Below are positions 1 to 10,929 of a stretch of 64,000 nucleotides of DNA, piece by piece. The notes beneath the pieces are model-generated. The model was not told the origin of the DNA, ran no database searches, and saw only the letters and a program-made list of their open reading frames with translations. The stretch is from Protopterus annectens. Taxonomy: Eukaryota > Chordata > Ceratodontiformes > Protopteridae. The stretch spans positions 1,609,305,554 to 1,609,369,553 of the forward strand of contig NC_056725.1 of NCBI RefSeq assembly GCF_019279795.1, read 5' to 3'. Numbering within the stretch: position 1 is the stretch's first letter; the number at the start of each line of letters is the position of its first letter. A program made the translations under genes and the position numbers.

Positions 1-1315
1 CCCAGCTATCACTAGGGAACAGGTCCTTAATGCTCCTTCTTAGACCAAGGACACTGCATCAATGGGCCCAGACAATACCCCAGGATGCCTTCTAAATAGC
101 ATGAAACATGATTGGAATTGCTATTTCACTGTAGCCTCCAAACAGGTGTCATGCCTCATGAATGGAGAAAGGCAACAGTCATCCATCTGCCCAGAAGTGA
201 ACTATCTACAGACCTTGGAAACTACAGACCCATAAGTCTAATTAGTCTTATATGTAATGCTATGGAAATAATTATCATAGAGATGACCAATAGAGATATA
301 GTAAGCCTCCAGACACTGGACCCAGCCCAGTTTGGTTTCATCAAGGGCAGATCATGCCAACACACCCTGTTGGACTTCTTTGAGAAGGTCACCAAAGCAA
401 TGGATAAGGGCAAAATCATTCATATTGCCCACCTTGACCTGGCCAAGGCATTTGACATAATACCCCACTCAGGCATTGCTGACAAACTTAAGAGGTTAGG
501 TACAAATCTGTATGTCACCCGATGGATAGCCGACTACCTGACAGACAGGACCCAGGAAATTAGAATTTGGGAGTTCATCTGTACAAAGAGGCTAGTCACA
601 AGTGGATTCCCTCAGGGATCAGTCCTTGGACTGCTCCTTTTTGGCATTTACTTCTCATAAGTCAAGGCCAATGTCAGTGGTCTCTGGCTGACTAAATTTG
701 CAGATGATTGCAAGTTAGGCGCTGTCACTGAATCTCACACTGACACAAATGTTCTCCAGGAGGGGCTGACACAGACAAACAACTAGTGTCAGATCCATGG
801 AATAAAACTAAATGCCAAGAAATGCATATTAGTATCCTTTGGAAAGTCATCTATCCCTGGAAACTATCATATTGACAACACACTTCTTAGAGTTCACCCT
901 GTATTCAGAGACTTAGGGACACACATAGATAGTAATCTAGCATTTGACCATTATGTGTCTACAGTGGTGAGGAAATAATTCTATGTTGCACAACTTATAA
1001 ACAAAGCTATGGCATGTAAGTCCAAGGAAATCATTGTTCCACTGTATTCAGCATTCATCAGACGTATCATTGAGTACAATGCCCCCACTGGTATATACCT
1101 AACCAGGCATATTCAACAACTGGAATGTCCCCAGAGGTTCCTCACTAAAAGAATGCAGGGTGTAAGTAAAATGTCCTATGCCTCTAATGGACATAGGTAA
1201 CCTGTAAATAGTTCATCTCCCAGGCCCATGCTTAAACTTATCAAGCGTATCAGAACTTGTCAGAGATTTGGGATGCATGACTAGGCTTAAATAGGCCCTT
1301 GTGGTCGTTAGCCTA
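1..1315 (+). mobile_element. CR1-clade LINE fragment, RT region to 3' UTR, decayed
   Basis: Translation gives a non-LTR reverse transcriptase in broken frames. It includes GNYRPISL, FGFIKGRSC, HLDLAKAFD (motif A, both Asp present), SGFPQGSVLG (motif B) and, after a stop at 658-660, LTKFADDCKLG (motif C). The C-terminal part (VPLYSAFIRRIIEYNAP) lies at about 1009-1200. The window starts inside the element, so the 5' part is unseen. A frameshift near 110 and stops near 785 and 978 show it is dead. The 3' UTR ends near GTCGTTAGCCTAG at 1302-1315, like the other CR1 ends here but without the CTATGAAC tail. Its residues are closest to the copy at 39.9-43.3 kb. Confidence 0.9.
112..660 (+). pseudogene. 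CR1 reverse transcriptase fragment
   Basis: The open stretch of 182 codons covers RT motifs 0 to B: GNYRPISLI, a finger region, HLDLAKAFD with the catalytic Asp, and SGFPQGSVLG. It stops at FGIYFS-TAA, where sibling copies read on through FGIYFSEV, so this is a point nonsense change. The downstream frame continues to FADD near 700. In the family this enzyme makes cDNA at the nicked target (target-primed reverse transcription). No functional start is implied, because the real ORF2 begins upstream in the endonuclease. Confidence 0.85.
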
Positions 1316-1424
1316 GAAAACACCTAAGATTCTATGTACCTATAAAAAAAGTTTATAGGTAACTAAAACATTATTCCATATACCAGATAACAGACATAGA
1401 TGGTTTCAGGGCCACCTTTAAAAG

Positions 1425-1487
1425 TTACTTTTGTGTTCAATGGGCTTACCTGGTTAACAAATGGATGAATAAATAAATAAATGGGTT
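1425..1487 (+). mobile_element. L2-like LINE 3'-tail remnant
   Basis: The segment CCTGGTTAACAAATG followed by AATAAATAAATAAATG matches the 3' end of the L2-like LINE at 55.6-55.7 kb (CCCGGTTAACAAATGTG then AAATAAATAAAT). Only the extreme tail remains. It could come from a LINE or from a SINE with the same tail. Confidence 0.6.
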
Positions 1488-1489
1488 TT

Positions 1490-2190
1490 AGCCTATGTTT
1501 AAGAAATTGAGTCTTGTAGTGGAAGAAAATACCTGGGAATGGCCAGAGTAGGTAGGATGCATACCGAGAATTATTTTACAATATACAAGTAATTAAGAAT
1601 AGACTAAACAGATCTCACTGTCTTTTAATTCTCCCTCAATAAGATCTGAAGAAGCCAGTTAAGGTAAAAGCATATTTCTTTGGATCCATTTTTACAATGT
1701 CCGACAATGGATGAGGTGCTCTATTTCAAACGCTGTTCCTTCATCCATGAACAAAATTCAGTAAAATTTTCAATAACCTCTGAGCAGTGTCACATGATCA
1801 ACAAGTTGCTGCTCTGGGCCACAAAATACCAGAATGATGCCAATAAAAACTTAAGGCATCAATTTGTTGTTTTCTATGAACTGCATTAAATTATAAATTG
1901 GAAACATTACAGTATTGCTTTTGATCTGATGAAGCACTTCAGGCAAAATCTGACATGAATGTTATTCTAGAATATAGGATCATACTGTAGGATAAGTAAT
2001 CATATATCTGACTAAATTTATTTATTCTTGTTACTTTACTTAAACATTTTAAAATTTGTGGAGAAGCCACAGGTTCCAAAGTGCAGAACATATAAGGACC
2101 CAAGCAGATGTGTTTTCTAGAATTGTATCCAAATAATTAAATGTTAACTATCAAAGTTAATCTCACCAATATACTTTATGGTTTTCTCAT
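1490..2190. other. Unassigned AT-rich DNA
   Basis: No convincing exon or element was recognised. A hammerhead-like relic (CTGAAGAAGCC with a short GCC/GGT helix and a degenerate GAAA box) lies at 1646-1675. The small ORF at 1680-1889 has no recognisable features. Confidence 0.4.
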
Positions 2191-2194
2191 GTTT

Positions 2195-2205
2195 ATAGAT
2201 AGATG

Positions 2206-2269
<64 letters not shown>
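2195..2269. repeat. (GATA)n microsatellite
   Basis: About 18 tandem GATA units with one GATG interruption near the start. Open frames across it are only translations of the repeat. Confidence 0.97.
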
Positions 2270-2323
2270 CAAGTGCAGGCCACTTCGGTCAACTTTGCAT
2301 TTGTTTGACTTGAGAGAGAGAGA

Positions 2324-2348
2324 CAATAGTAATAGTAATAATAATAAT
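2324..2348. repeat. (AAT)n microsatellite at the SINE tail
   Basis: AATAGTAATAATAAT units directly abut the 3' end of the SINE on its right. They look like its variable 3' repeat or the microsatellite into which it inserted. Confidence 0.8.
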
Positions 2349-2577
2349 CTGTCTTTCTTTTGGCTTTCCTCGGTTAGGGGTTGCCACAGCAGAACTCCGG
2401 TCTGGTGATGATTGGCAGTAGATTTTCACATGCTGGCTTGCTGGGCCTAATGCACAACCTTCAATGAAGGAACGCCCATTCACGCATGTCGACACACAGA
2501 AGACGCTCTAACTGAGAATCGAACTGGCAACGTCTAACTGTGAGGCGACAACGCTACTGCAGCACCACCACCGTGGT
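2349..2577 (-). mobile_element. tRNA-headed SINE with CTGTGGCGACCCCTAACC tail (copy 1)
   Basis: On the minus strand the order is a tRNA-like head (GTGGTGCTGCAGTAGCG, then a B-box-like GTTCGATTCTC), a conserved body with GGGCGTTCCTTCATTGAAGG, and a tail containing GTTCTGCTGTGGCAACCCC and AAAGCCAAAAGAAAGAC. It aligns along its length with the SINE at 12,413-12,634. The head, body and tail layout resembles V-SINE-type elements of fishes; the family name is an inference. AAT-rich repeats lie on both sides, so the TSD is masked. Confidence 0.85.
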
Positions 2578-2578
2578 A

Positions 2579-2632
2579 AAAATAATAATAATAATATTAA
2601 TAATAATGATGATGATGATGATGATGATGATA
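2579..2632. repeat. (AAT)n(GAT)n compound microsatellite
   Basis: AATAATAATAATATTAATAATAAT followed by about eight GAT units. It adjoins the SINE head. Confidence 0.9.
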
Positions 2633-2639
2633 ATTTTAA

Positions 2640-3778
2640 CAAATCCAGAAAAAATGAAAATAATTGTGAAAATCATTCTATACAACAAAAGCATAGGCAA
2701 ATAAGTCATTAAGTGCCATTTTATCATAGACAGGCATTAGCTGACTCTCCTGAACAAATCTGTTCGATAATATTAACAACATTTCAGACTAACTGCAGCT
2801 GAGTTCATTTACTTAACAATGCAGCTTGTTACTGTACTGTGCTGGAGTGTATAATAGGATGGGCACATGACTGACCTGAGTAGCAGACTCAGTTAAGCAT
2901 ATTGATGTCTGTAGCTTGTCTGATATATTTTATGCCTTATTTACTTTATTTTAGAGCTGTACCTCTGCAGTGTACAGTATTTACTGTGTATGTTTTAGCT
3001 TTATGAGGGCATAGGGAGAAAGGTAGGAAGCCTAATGGAGCATGCAGGAACTTCCAAAATAAGAAACCCAGAAAAGAGTCTTGCTGTCTCTGTGTTGCAG
3101 AGAGAATAAAATATAATAACTGAAATTAGAATTGAATTGTTTTCACTATTCATTCATCCATTGATCCATTTTTGTATCTGCTTTATCCAGAGACCTGAGA
3201 ACAAGAGCTGATAATGGTAAGGAAAAGGCATCAGGAGGAAACTAGTCATAGATGTGATGTCAGGAGATTATCGATTCCACAAACATGAATATTCACCTTC
3301 TCATATGCTCCCACTTAGGGATATTTCAGCAATATCAGTCCAGTTTCTGCATATATATTTTTTGTATGGTGAGAAGAACTGTAACTCCATATGGAAACTC
3401 ATTTGTACAAAGGAAGTGCAAACAAACTCCACCAAGTTTCCTCTGCAAGACCTTTGATCCAACTGCTGTGTGCCTTCAGTGTTAATTACTGGTCCAGTAT
3501 GCTAGAGAAGACATAGTAAAGTAGTTTATAGACTGCAGTGCACAGGAGTAACTTGAGCAGGGAATGCTGGGAACCCAGCCTTCTGCAGGAATAGACAGTC
3601 TTGTTCTGCTCTAAGTGAATTACGTTTAAGTCTGAAGATGCTTTTTTATAACAGCGTTTCTTTTGGATGCTGTAAAGGAAAAAAGTGATTCTGTAATATC
3701 CACATATGGTAGTATATAAAGGAATATAAATTTGGCAAAATAAGTCTTGATTTATTTAGTAAAAAGATTCACATGTAG
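2640..3778. other. Unassigned DNA with a possible LINE/SINE relic
   Basis: No exon was recognised. The stretch at 3149-3190, CATTCATCCATTGATCC then GTATCTGCTTTATCC, resembles the ATCCATTTTC..GCTTATCC motif common in fish retroposon tails. That match comes from memory of the motif and is weak. Confidence 0.4.
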
Positions 3779-4043
3779 ACTCAATAAAGCCTACACTAAG
3801 TGTACATTGTTCTGAGTGAACAGACAACACAGACATAACTCACAGTTTCTCCCTCCTAATTTTAGATTTCCTGCTGATGTTCTTGCAGCTTTAAATATTG
3901 TCAAGGATGCATCAGGTTATCACAAAGTGTAGACTACATGTACACTTAGTGTAATCTTTCTGAGTGATTAGAAAGCACAAAAAATGTGATAAGTATTTTA
4001 TTGAATACATATTGTGTATACTTAGTGTAGGCTCTATTGAATC
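3779..4043 (+). mobile_element. MITE, TCAATAAAGCC family, copy 1
   Basis: A 265-bp non-autonomous element with terminal inverted repeats (TIRs): left TCAATAAAGCCTACACTAAG, right the complement of TCAATAGAGCCTACACTAAG. The interior (GTTCTGAGTGAACAGACAAC, GCAGCTTTAAATATTGTCA, TTTCTGAGTGA) is shared with copies at 44.26-44.54 and 56.47-56.75 kb. No coding capacity. No clear TSD could be fixed, so the superfamily is open. Confidence 0.85.
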
Positions 4044-4170
4044 CAGCCCACAATGTCTTCTAGCATGCCACAAGAAAGAAAATAATTTAATTTATATATT
4101 TTCAGAACGATACAGAAATGCAGCTTATTGTCCAATCAGCATCAAAGTTATGTTTAGACAGCAATAAGAC

Positions 4171-4471
4171 CATACCTTTCAACCTCCTAACACAAGAAAT
4201 CTGGACAAAGCCAAAAGTAATGGGAGTATTATGTATCAAAATCAGGGACAGATTGTAAATATTACTCTAACAACCTCAGAAAACTGATAGCATAACAGAT
4301 TTTGTGTTAGCATGTATTTACTGTAGGATATGGAGACTAAAACTCAAATATCTGTCATTATTTATAGTCTTCAATCCTCACTGATTTTCCATAAAACCAC
4401 AATGTTTTTCTAAGAAACTGTCCAAAACTAATCTGGACATTCTGTGAAAATCTGGACAGCTGAGAGCTAGG
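4171..4471 (+). mobile_element. hAT-like MITE, CATACCTCTC family, copy 1 (8-bp TSD)
   Basis: The element starts CATACCTTTCAACC and ends with the decayed complement (TGAGAGCTAGG). It is flanked by an exact 8-bp repeat AATAAGAC at 4163-4170 and 4472-4479. Subterminal AATCTGGACA motifs occur at both ends. It aligns with 50,789-51,097 and 61,747-62,074. An 8-bp TSD with short TIRs and no ORF fits a non-autonomous hAT-type transposon (inference). Confidence 0.9.
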
Positions 4472-4689
4472 AATAAGACTTTTTGTTCTCAATTAAGCTA
4501 ATATTTAGGACTTCATCTGATTCCAGTTAATTCACAATTAATTAACCAGGTTCAGAATCAGTATTATGTTTGAAAGCTATTCAGCTAAACCTTTCTATCA
4601 AAAAATGCCAATCGGTTATATTCATTTACTGGGTATGTCTGCTTTTGTGCTTGTGAATACCTAGGAGTGAGCATAAGTGTGCATGGGTA

Positions 4690-4691
<2 letters not shown>

Positions 4692-4759
<68 letters not shown>

Positions 4760-4783
4760 TGTGTGTGTGTGTGTGTGTGTGTG
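4692..4783. repeat. (TG)n microsatellite
   Basis: About 45 TG units with one TCTG interruption near 4758. Cys-Val or His-Thr frames over it are not genes. Confidence 0.98.
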
Positions 4784-5710
4784 AGCGCGCGTATGCATGT
4801 ACACAAAGTTGGGAGCTGCCTTTACAACCACGGCCCGCAGACTGGAAGGGAGAACAGTAGCACGATCAGGTCTAATAGCTCAGTATTTGATTTAGAGACC
4901 TGGTAGTGAGGTTTGATGTTACTCAAGTATGGCTTTACCATATCAGTGAATCACAGCTCATTGCTATTGTGCTATTAAGCAGTCTTGTTATGCATAATTA
5001 AAACTGGTGGGGTACTCTGTCTGAATCCCAGTGTGAGTCTGTTAATCAACTGAGTGCCTTGCATCAGCAATTTAATTACTTTCTTAAACATAAACAGTTT
5101 TGTAATAAGATTCCAATATTACTAACTCAGAGTATTTTATTTCCAGAATTATTTTTCCTTGCAAAAATTATAAATGCAGCCAGCAATTCTTTGCATGCTG
5201 CTCCCTCAAAGGATTGTTCTAAATGTAATAAATGTATTCAATTTTTCATTTCTTATCCTAAAATTCCTAAAACCCATATCACATTTTCTTTTTAACCACA
5301 AGTTTGTACGTGTAAACGTTTGAATATTTTTCAATATATTTTTAAGCCGTAAGACTTAACTATATTTGTCAATTGTTTACATAGTATTTTCTAGAAATGG
5401 ACTAAATGTTTGGGTATAAAATATGCCCCAGAAAGGAAAACGTAATTTTGCTGCATTCTGGCTGACAACTGAGAGCAATTCTGAAGTGTCCGTTTCCCAC
5501 TTTCAGCTTTACACTTGTTATTTTATCATCGTCAGCTCACTTTTGCCAGTTTACTGTTTTCCATAGCAATAATGCCAAACTTTAATTGCTGCTAATCTGT
5601 AGACATAGTTAAAACATACAGAAAAATCATCTCATAGTACAGGTTGCATATGACAGCACTAGGTGCCATTCTTATCTTTGTACCATTACATTCTTAGATA
5701 TGTATGTCAA
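4784..5710. other. Unassigned AT-rich DNA
   Basis: No gene or repeat was recognised. The 78-codon frame at 5059-5295 lacks splice-site support and family features. Confidence 0.4.
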
Positions 5711-5711
5711 T

Positions 5712-5806
5712 GTTTATTTATTTATTTATTTACATGTGTTGACCGGGAGTGTCCGACTGGACGTAGGTCCATTTTCAGCGGAGGCCCGGGGAGAAAAGCT
5801 CCATAA
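5712..5806 (-). mobile_element. L2-like LINE or SINE 3' tail
   Basis: On the minus strand it reads TGGAGCTTTTCTCCCCGGGC, then CTGAAAATGGACC, GTCGGACACTCCCGGTCAAC and (AAATA)n. This is the consensus tail of the L2-like LINE ending at 55,735. Only the tail is recognisable. Confidence 0.8.
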
Positions 5807-5829
5807 GCAGAGGTTTGTTTCACAGGGCA

Positions 5830-6529
5830 AAAGCAGTCTCTTCATAGTAAATCAGTCTACTATACCGAATTTACTATTTCACTTTTTTTTGAGAACTGTA
5901 TATTGGTATTGGTACATTTCCTTTACTTTTATTTCATTGATTATTGAGGATATACATCATTTCAGTTCTTCTACTTGGCTTCTAGGTTTGATCTGTTTCC
6001 TCAGGAAGTTCAAACTGTTTTTTATTCAGTTTGAATCTATGACATTAGAGTAGCTCCCACAAACCAAAATACCAATAATCTAGGATAAATGCTTGCATTC
6101 ATTATTATTTGGTATTAATGGTTTGAATTGTTCCTTCTAGGAATATTCTAGAACAAGTGAAGGTAGCTAGAAATGCACAAAGCATATGCCTATCCCCCAC
6201 ACTTACCTCCAGCATCACAGCCATCACCTTTAGTATTTCTCAGTGCTGTAGGTGTGCAGCTCAAATCATGTTTGTTGTATGAATATTATCCATTTTCCAT
6301 TAAAATTACCTCTCTCTACTTTTTATCTGCTTGCTCTTAATTAGCTTTGTGTGTTATTTTAATGCTATTCCTATATGAAGATATTCTGAGGCATTTTAAA
6401 TCCCAGCAGCTATCTAAGCTCTGTAGCTAACATGAACTTGTGCCAGGAATGTATATTTGGCCCATCTCTTCTTCTCATGTTGACATGCTAAACAGGCCTT
6501 TTTATACCTTCTAATTTCCACATTTATAT
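5830..6529. other. Unassigned AT-rich DNA
   Basis: No gene or element boundary was found between the L2-like tail and the CR1 3' end. Confidence 0.35.
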
Positions 6530-7045
6530 AGGTTCATAGGTTCATAGGTAGGTACTAGGCTATCTCCCCTAGGGCATGTATAAGCCTAGCCAGAATGTGT
6601 TGGCTTTTGCCTCCCTTTTAGACTAGATTCCTGAGTCTCTGTCCAGCAAGGCCATAGAAGTGATCCCAGGAGCAAATGTATGATTTCCCATCCACTCATC
6701 AAGATTTCTCTTGAAGAGGGTCAGCGAAGGGCTCTGCCTAACATGGACTGAGATTCTATTCCAGAGCGCAGGAAGCCTTTGGAATATGAATCTATCCCTT
6801 CAGCATGTCCTATTTATAGTTGTGCTAAGGTTTAAGTCCCTGGAGCATGTAGCTCTAATGGATCTGGTTTTCTTGAGGTGGAGCATGTCCAGCAATTCCG
6901 GGTTAGACATGGCCTTGTATAACAGCTAGAGATCACCTCTGAGTAGGCGGTAAGCAACTGAGTAGAGCTGGAGTTTCTTTAGTCGAGCTGCATAGGGCAT
7001 TTGTTTGAGGCCTACGATCCTCTTGGTGAGGTATTTCTGAGGTCT

Positions 7046-7657
7046 CTACAGCTGTTGCAGGTGTCGGGTAAGGAACATCCCAAATGGGGCATTGTACTCA
7101 ATTATGGGCCTGATGAGCGATGAGTAGAGGGGCACAATGACCTCTCTAGATCTAGATGTGAACCATTTTGTGATTAGGTGGGCTATATAGAAGGTTTTTC
7201 TAACCACTTTGGCAATGTGATTGTCAAAGGAGTGGTTACTATCTACTTGGGTCCCCAGATACCTGATTACTTCTTCTGTAATTAGTGGATTACCTCCTAT
7301 ATAGTAGTTTGTGGGCACTTTGTTTTCCCAAAGGGGATGACTATGAATTTTTTTTGCATTTAGCTTGAGGCCATGGTTCTCACACCAGGTATCAGTCTCC
7401 ATAAGGCCCTTCTGGAGGATGCTTGTGTCAGCCGGAGAGTCAATTATGGCTCCCAGTTTGCAATCATCTGCAAACTTGGTCAGCCACAGTCCTCCCGTGT
7501 TTGCCTGTACCTCAGAGAAGTATATACAGAACAAGACGGGTCCCATGACTGATCCCTGTGGGACGCCACTTGTAACTGGTTTAGAGTCAGACATGACCTG
7601 CGACTCTGACCATGTGAGTTCTATCCCTAAGCCAATTTGCAACCCATCTTGTGACAT
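7046..7657 (-). pseudogene. CR1 ORF2, RT palm and C-terminal part
   Basis: A 203-codon open stretch carries VTSGVPQGSVMGPVLF (motif B), LTKFADDCKLGAI (motif C, catalytic FADD intact), GLKLNAKK (motif D region), and the thumb and C-terminal segments RYLGTQVDSN and VPLYSSLIRPIIEYNAP. It overlaps the upstream RT piece (7587-8207) in another frame, which marks a frameshift near 7590-7650. Downstream, the sequence to about 6720 continues the C-terminal domain in broken frames. Confidence 0.85.
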
Positions 7658-8207
7658 ATGGGTTGATATTTAAGCTGGTAAGCTTATTTATGATACCAGA
7701 GTGGGGTATTGTGTTGAAGGCCTTTGCAAGGTCCAGGTAGGCTGTGTGGACTACCTTTCCCTCATCTAAGGCTCTGGTAACTGTTTTGAAGAAGTCAACT
7801 AGGTTTAAGAGGCAAGATCTGCTCTTAACAAAGCCGGATTTGGTGGGGTCCAGTGTTTGGAGGTTCCCAATGTCTTTGTTTATGAGATCTATGAAGATGC
7901 GCTCCATAGCCTTGCAGCCCAGGCTAGTCAGGCTTATAGGGCAATAGTTCCCTGGATCCGTTGTGGCACCACCTTTGTGGAGCGGGATCACTGTTGCTGT
8001 TTGCCATTCTTTGTGTACATAGCCTGTGGTAAGGCTGAGTTGGAACAGTGAATTCATGTGAGGGTTTAGTTCGTTTTGGAGCTTGTGTAAGACGCAGCCC
8101 GGGATACCATCTGGTCCCATTGATGCTATGTTTTTTACTTTGGAGTGGGCTGCTTTCACCTGTGTGTCTGTGATATCTGGGGGACTGCATTCTTCTGGGA
8201 TAGACAC
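7587..8207 (-). pseudogene. CR1 ORF2, RT fingers and motif A
   Basis: It encodes TATVIPLHKGGATTDPGNYC, ISLTSLGCKAMERIF and SGFVKSRSCLLNL, followed by YLDLAKAFNTIPHSG. The catalytic Asp of motif A is present and the second Asp is Asn. It joins the next RT piece by frameshift. Sister copies show the same order, so this is one gene broken by small indels. Confidence 0.85.
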
Positions 8208-8701
8208 AGGCCCTTTTGAGTGGGATGGGGGGTGAAGTTTGCACTGAACCTGTCCGCCAGGATGTTGGCAATGTCTGTGGGTTCAGTGTATTTTGTGCCA
8301 TTTTGCACCAGCTCAGAGCAGATCTGTGAGCTGCCACCCAGATTTTTGATGTAGCTAAAGAACGCCTTGTGATTATCTTTAGAGTCTTTGGCAATTTTTC
8401 TTTCGAAGCTGGCCTTTGATGATTTTATGAGGGATCGAAGTTTCTTGCTAGTACTGATCAAGGATGCCTTCCCTTTTTGGGATTTTGCCTTGTCATGTAA
8501 TAGTTTCCTCCTTCTCTGGTATAGCTTATTTATGGCCGGGGTCCACCCGACTGGTCTCCTGTTTTTGGAAGAGTGAGTCTTGGTTTTACTTGGGATGGCA
8601 TGATCCATGCATTCCTGTAGGTGCTCATAGAGTGCATTTGTAAAGGATTCTGTGGTTTGGGTAGCATTTTCCATTAGCCCGGGGGCTTTGAAACTTTCCA
8701 C
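8156..8701 (-). pseudogene. CR1 ORF2, endonuclease-RT linker
   Basis: A 181-codon lysine-rich segment (PVGWTPAINKLYQRRRKLL, LIKSSKASFERKIA, NHKAFFSYIKNL, TDIANILADRF) corresponds to the linker before the RT in CR1 proteins. The same segment is found at 13,814-14,038 (+) and inside the ORF at 48,583-50,193 (-). It overlaps the RT piece by about 50 bp in another frame. Confidence 0.8.
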
Positions 8702-8744
8702 CTCGGTCTTGAGAAGTGTGAAGTTTGCTTTTGAGAAATTTTTC

Positions 8745-9480
8745 TCAGTAGTTTCCTTGGCTGGGGGGGGGGGTCGGGATGTGGATGTCCATTGTGATAA
8801 GTTTATTGTCTGATCTTACCAACAAGGGATTTACCTCTGGTGTGGAATATTCAGCCCCCATGTTGGTGATGACCAAGTCCAATATGTTGTCCCCTCTTGT
8901 GGGAGTGTTGACCAGTTGTTCCGTGGAATTTGAGTTTATAAACTCCAGGAACCATTGGGCAAAAGAGTTGGGACTTGAGTAGTTTTCCCAGTCAATGTTT
9001 GGGTAGTAGAAATCCCCCAATATCATGGTGTTTAGTGAGACCTTCATATTCTCCAATGTTCACAGGAATGCTGTGTGAAGATCCTGAGACAAAGTGGGTG
9101 ATTTGTAGCAGGCTATGAACTGAAAAGCAGTTTTACCTACTGTTAGTTGCACATGGATGGTCTCTGCTGCCTCAGGCAGTGTCACTGACCTGGAGGTGTG
9201 GGTATCCTTGATGAAAATGGATACTCCCCCACCTTTAGTATTCCGGTCCAAGTTCTGGGGCCGAAAGGAATGGTATGAGTTAAATCCTGGTAGTGCTGGG
9301 GTGCTCTATGGAGCCTTGAACTAGGTTTCTGTTACTGCAGAGATATCGATTTTCTCCATACTGAGGAGTGCCTCAAGTTCATGCATCTTGAGGTTTAAAC
9401 TTCTGGCATTGAGTAGCATTACCCTTAGTTTTTTGTTTCTGGTATTGTCTATGGAGGTGGGTTTGTCTTTTGAGCCTTGC
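8745..9480 (-). pseudogene. CR1 ORF2, apurinic-type endonuclease domain
   Basis: Three pieces in order cover an APE-like endonuclease: LNARSLNLKMHELEALL and DISAVTET (9480-9330), then RNTKGGGVSIFIKD (9251-9060), then TMILGDFYYPNIDWENY and GDNILDLVIT (9056-8745). The ETW motif has become ET-stop (TGG to TAG). GDF-Y-P-N-DW is the substrate-binding block. In the family this domain nicks target DNA to start reverse transcription. It is inactive here. Confidence 0.85.
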
Positions 9481-9673
9481 CTAAAAAGGGCACTATGGGG
9501 GTGGCAAGAGCCTTAGCCAGTATTTGAAAGCCTAAGGATGATAGGTGCAAGCCGTCCCTGGCGAAGCAACGTGGCTTTTCTCACATGTCATCCCAGGCTG
9601 ACAGACACTGGATCCCCTTTGAATGACACCAATAGCTTAGCCAATTGTTAAAATTGATCATTTTGTCTTTATA

Positions 9674-10423
9674 CTACGGCATCATTCTTGGTGAGGGCAA
9701 TATGCTACTCAGGGTCAGGGTCATACCGGCCTGGGCTACATGATCAGAGAGCTCCTCTATATCTCTTTTCATGTAGTCCAGGGAGGTACATGTCTGGTCA
9801 TTCACACTAACATGGACAATGACAGAGTCATATCTGTACCTGCTGTGGAGTGACCTGAGTGCCTGTGTTATGTGGCGGACCCTGACTCCCGACAGGCAGC
9901 TTACAGTGACTCTCTCCTTGTTCAGTTTGGTGAGTGGTACGTCAGTGTGCCTGACAATAGAGTCTCCAATTACTAGCATATTAGGTGTGTTATTTAGCCT
10001 TAAGGGCTGCGACTGTGTGGCACACTAACTTCGTGGAGTATGTGATACGTGTAAGTTGTTGTGGGGTAGCAGTTGCTTGGGTGTCTGCTTTGGAGGTCTC
10101 TGCTGCTTTGGCAGATTTTTATTTAGAGCCTCCGAGTATGTTTTTGTGAGTTTATGTGTCTTGTTTTCTGGTGCGTTTGGTCTATGTGAGACTGGTTGTG
10201 TGGTGCGAGTGGTTTCCTTCGGCTCCTGACTGACTGTGCCAGTCCTGGGTTGAGAGAGCTCAGTCTCCAGTTTGGCTGCACAGTTGCATCTCTCACAAAT
10301 ATTTGAGTTTGTTGGAAGAAGGAGAGGATTGTCTGTGTACATAAGGCAAATGTAACATTGCCTCAAGATTCCCAGATTCACCAGCTGGACTGGAGAGTAT
10401 ACCTGAAACTGCGCTTTGGACAT
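9674..10423 (-). pseudogene. CR1 ORF1: zinc-knuckle-like region plus SGNH esterase
   Basis: One reading frame of about 250 codons is broken only by TAG at 10,027-10,025. The N-terminal part has CYICL then ICERCNCAAKL, a C-x2-C...C-x2-C arrangement reminiscent of the PHD or zinc-binding region of CR1 ORF1. A basic, proline- and threonine-rich linker follows. The second part opens MLVIGDSIVRHTD, an SGNH/GDSL-hydrolase block I with nucleophile Ser, and carries SVIVHVSVNDQ, matching the GxND block III with the Gly changed to Val. Esterase-bearing ORF1 proteins are known for some CR1 elements. A His of block V is not evident before the stop at 9674. Confidence 0.8.
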
Positions 10424-10440
10424 GCCTGGATAGTTTAAAG

Positions 10441-10918
10441 AATTGAAGTTTAAAATAAAATGGTGGACTCAGATAAAAACTGATACAAATACATTTAATT
10501 AAAAATGTATAGACCAGCTGGTGATTGAGGAAAATGGAAACAGGAGCATTAGTAGTTAGTATCAATAAGTGGTGATGTTTGTCAAAAGATAGCAGTAGCA
10601 GAAGACTCTCAGATCTCGTAAAGTAAGATCACAGTGACACTATAAGACACTTTAAGGCTGCTGGCCAGATTTCAGAGCTGCTATAATATAGTAAGGAATG
10701 TAGCTGTCTTTGGAAAAGGTAGACACAGTAGAGCACATAAACAATAACACCAAACAATGGAAGGACCGGCAAACAGGAACGTTTCTTAAGGTGTGTTGAG
10801 GCGGTTTTATAATCTGGCAAATGCATTACTCCCCATATACCTAATTTGGATATAATACTGCTCCTAGAAAATGACCACTGTGAAAATATCATGATATGAA
10901 ATTACTAGTAAAATCAGT
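10441..10918. other. Unassigned DNA upstream of CR1 ORF1
   Basis: It may include the CR1 5' UTR next to ORF1. No other feature was recognised. Confidence 0.35.
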
Positions 10919-10929
10919 AATTTCTGCAG

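Larger units (their letters stand above)
6530..10440 (-). mobile_element. Near-full-length CR1 LINE with ORF1 and ORF2
   Basis: On the minus strand it runs from ORF1 (near 10,423) to a 3' end of CCTAGTACCTACCTATGAAC followed by CTATGAACC at 6531-6560. Order: ORF1 with zinc-knuckle-like and SGNH-esterase regions (10,423-9674), apurinic-type endonuclease (about 9480-8745), linker (8701-8156), RT (8207-7046) and C-terminal domain with a short 3' UTR. At about 3.9 kb it is close to the usual CR1 length. ORF1 has one stop. ORF2 has several frameshifts, including one at a G homopolymer (8763-8773). It is the most complete CR1 in the window. Confidence 0.92.

Noticed and set aside
4585..4906. Open frames encoding poly-Cys-Val or His-Thr across TG/CA tracts (also 24.8-25.2, 32.8-33.1, 33.4-33.6, 35.3-36.1, 58.0-58.3, 62.5-62.7 kb)
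   Set aside because: They are translations of dinucleotide repeats, open in several frames at once, with no start or splice context.
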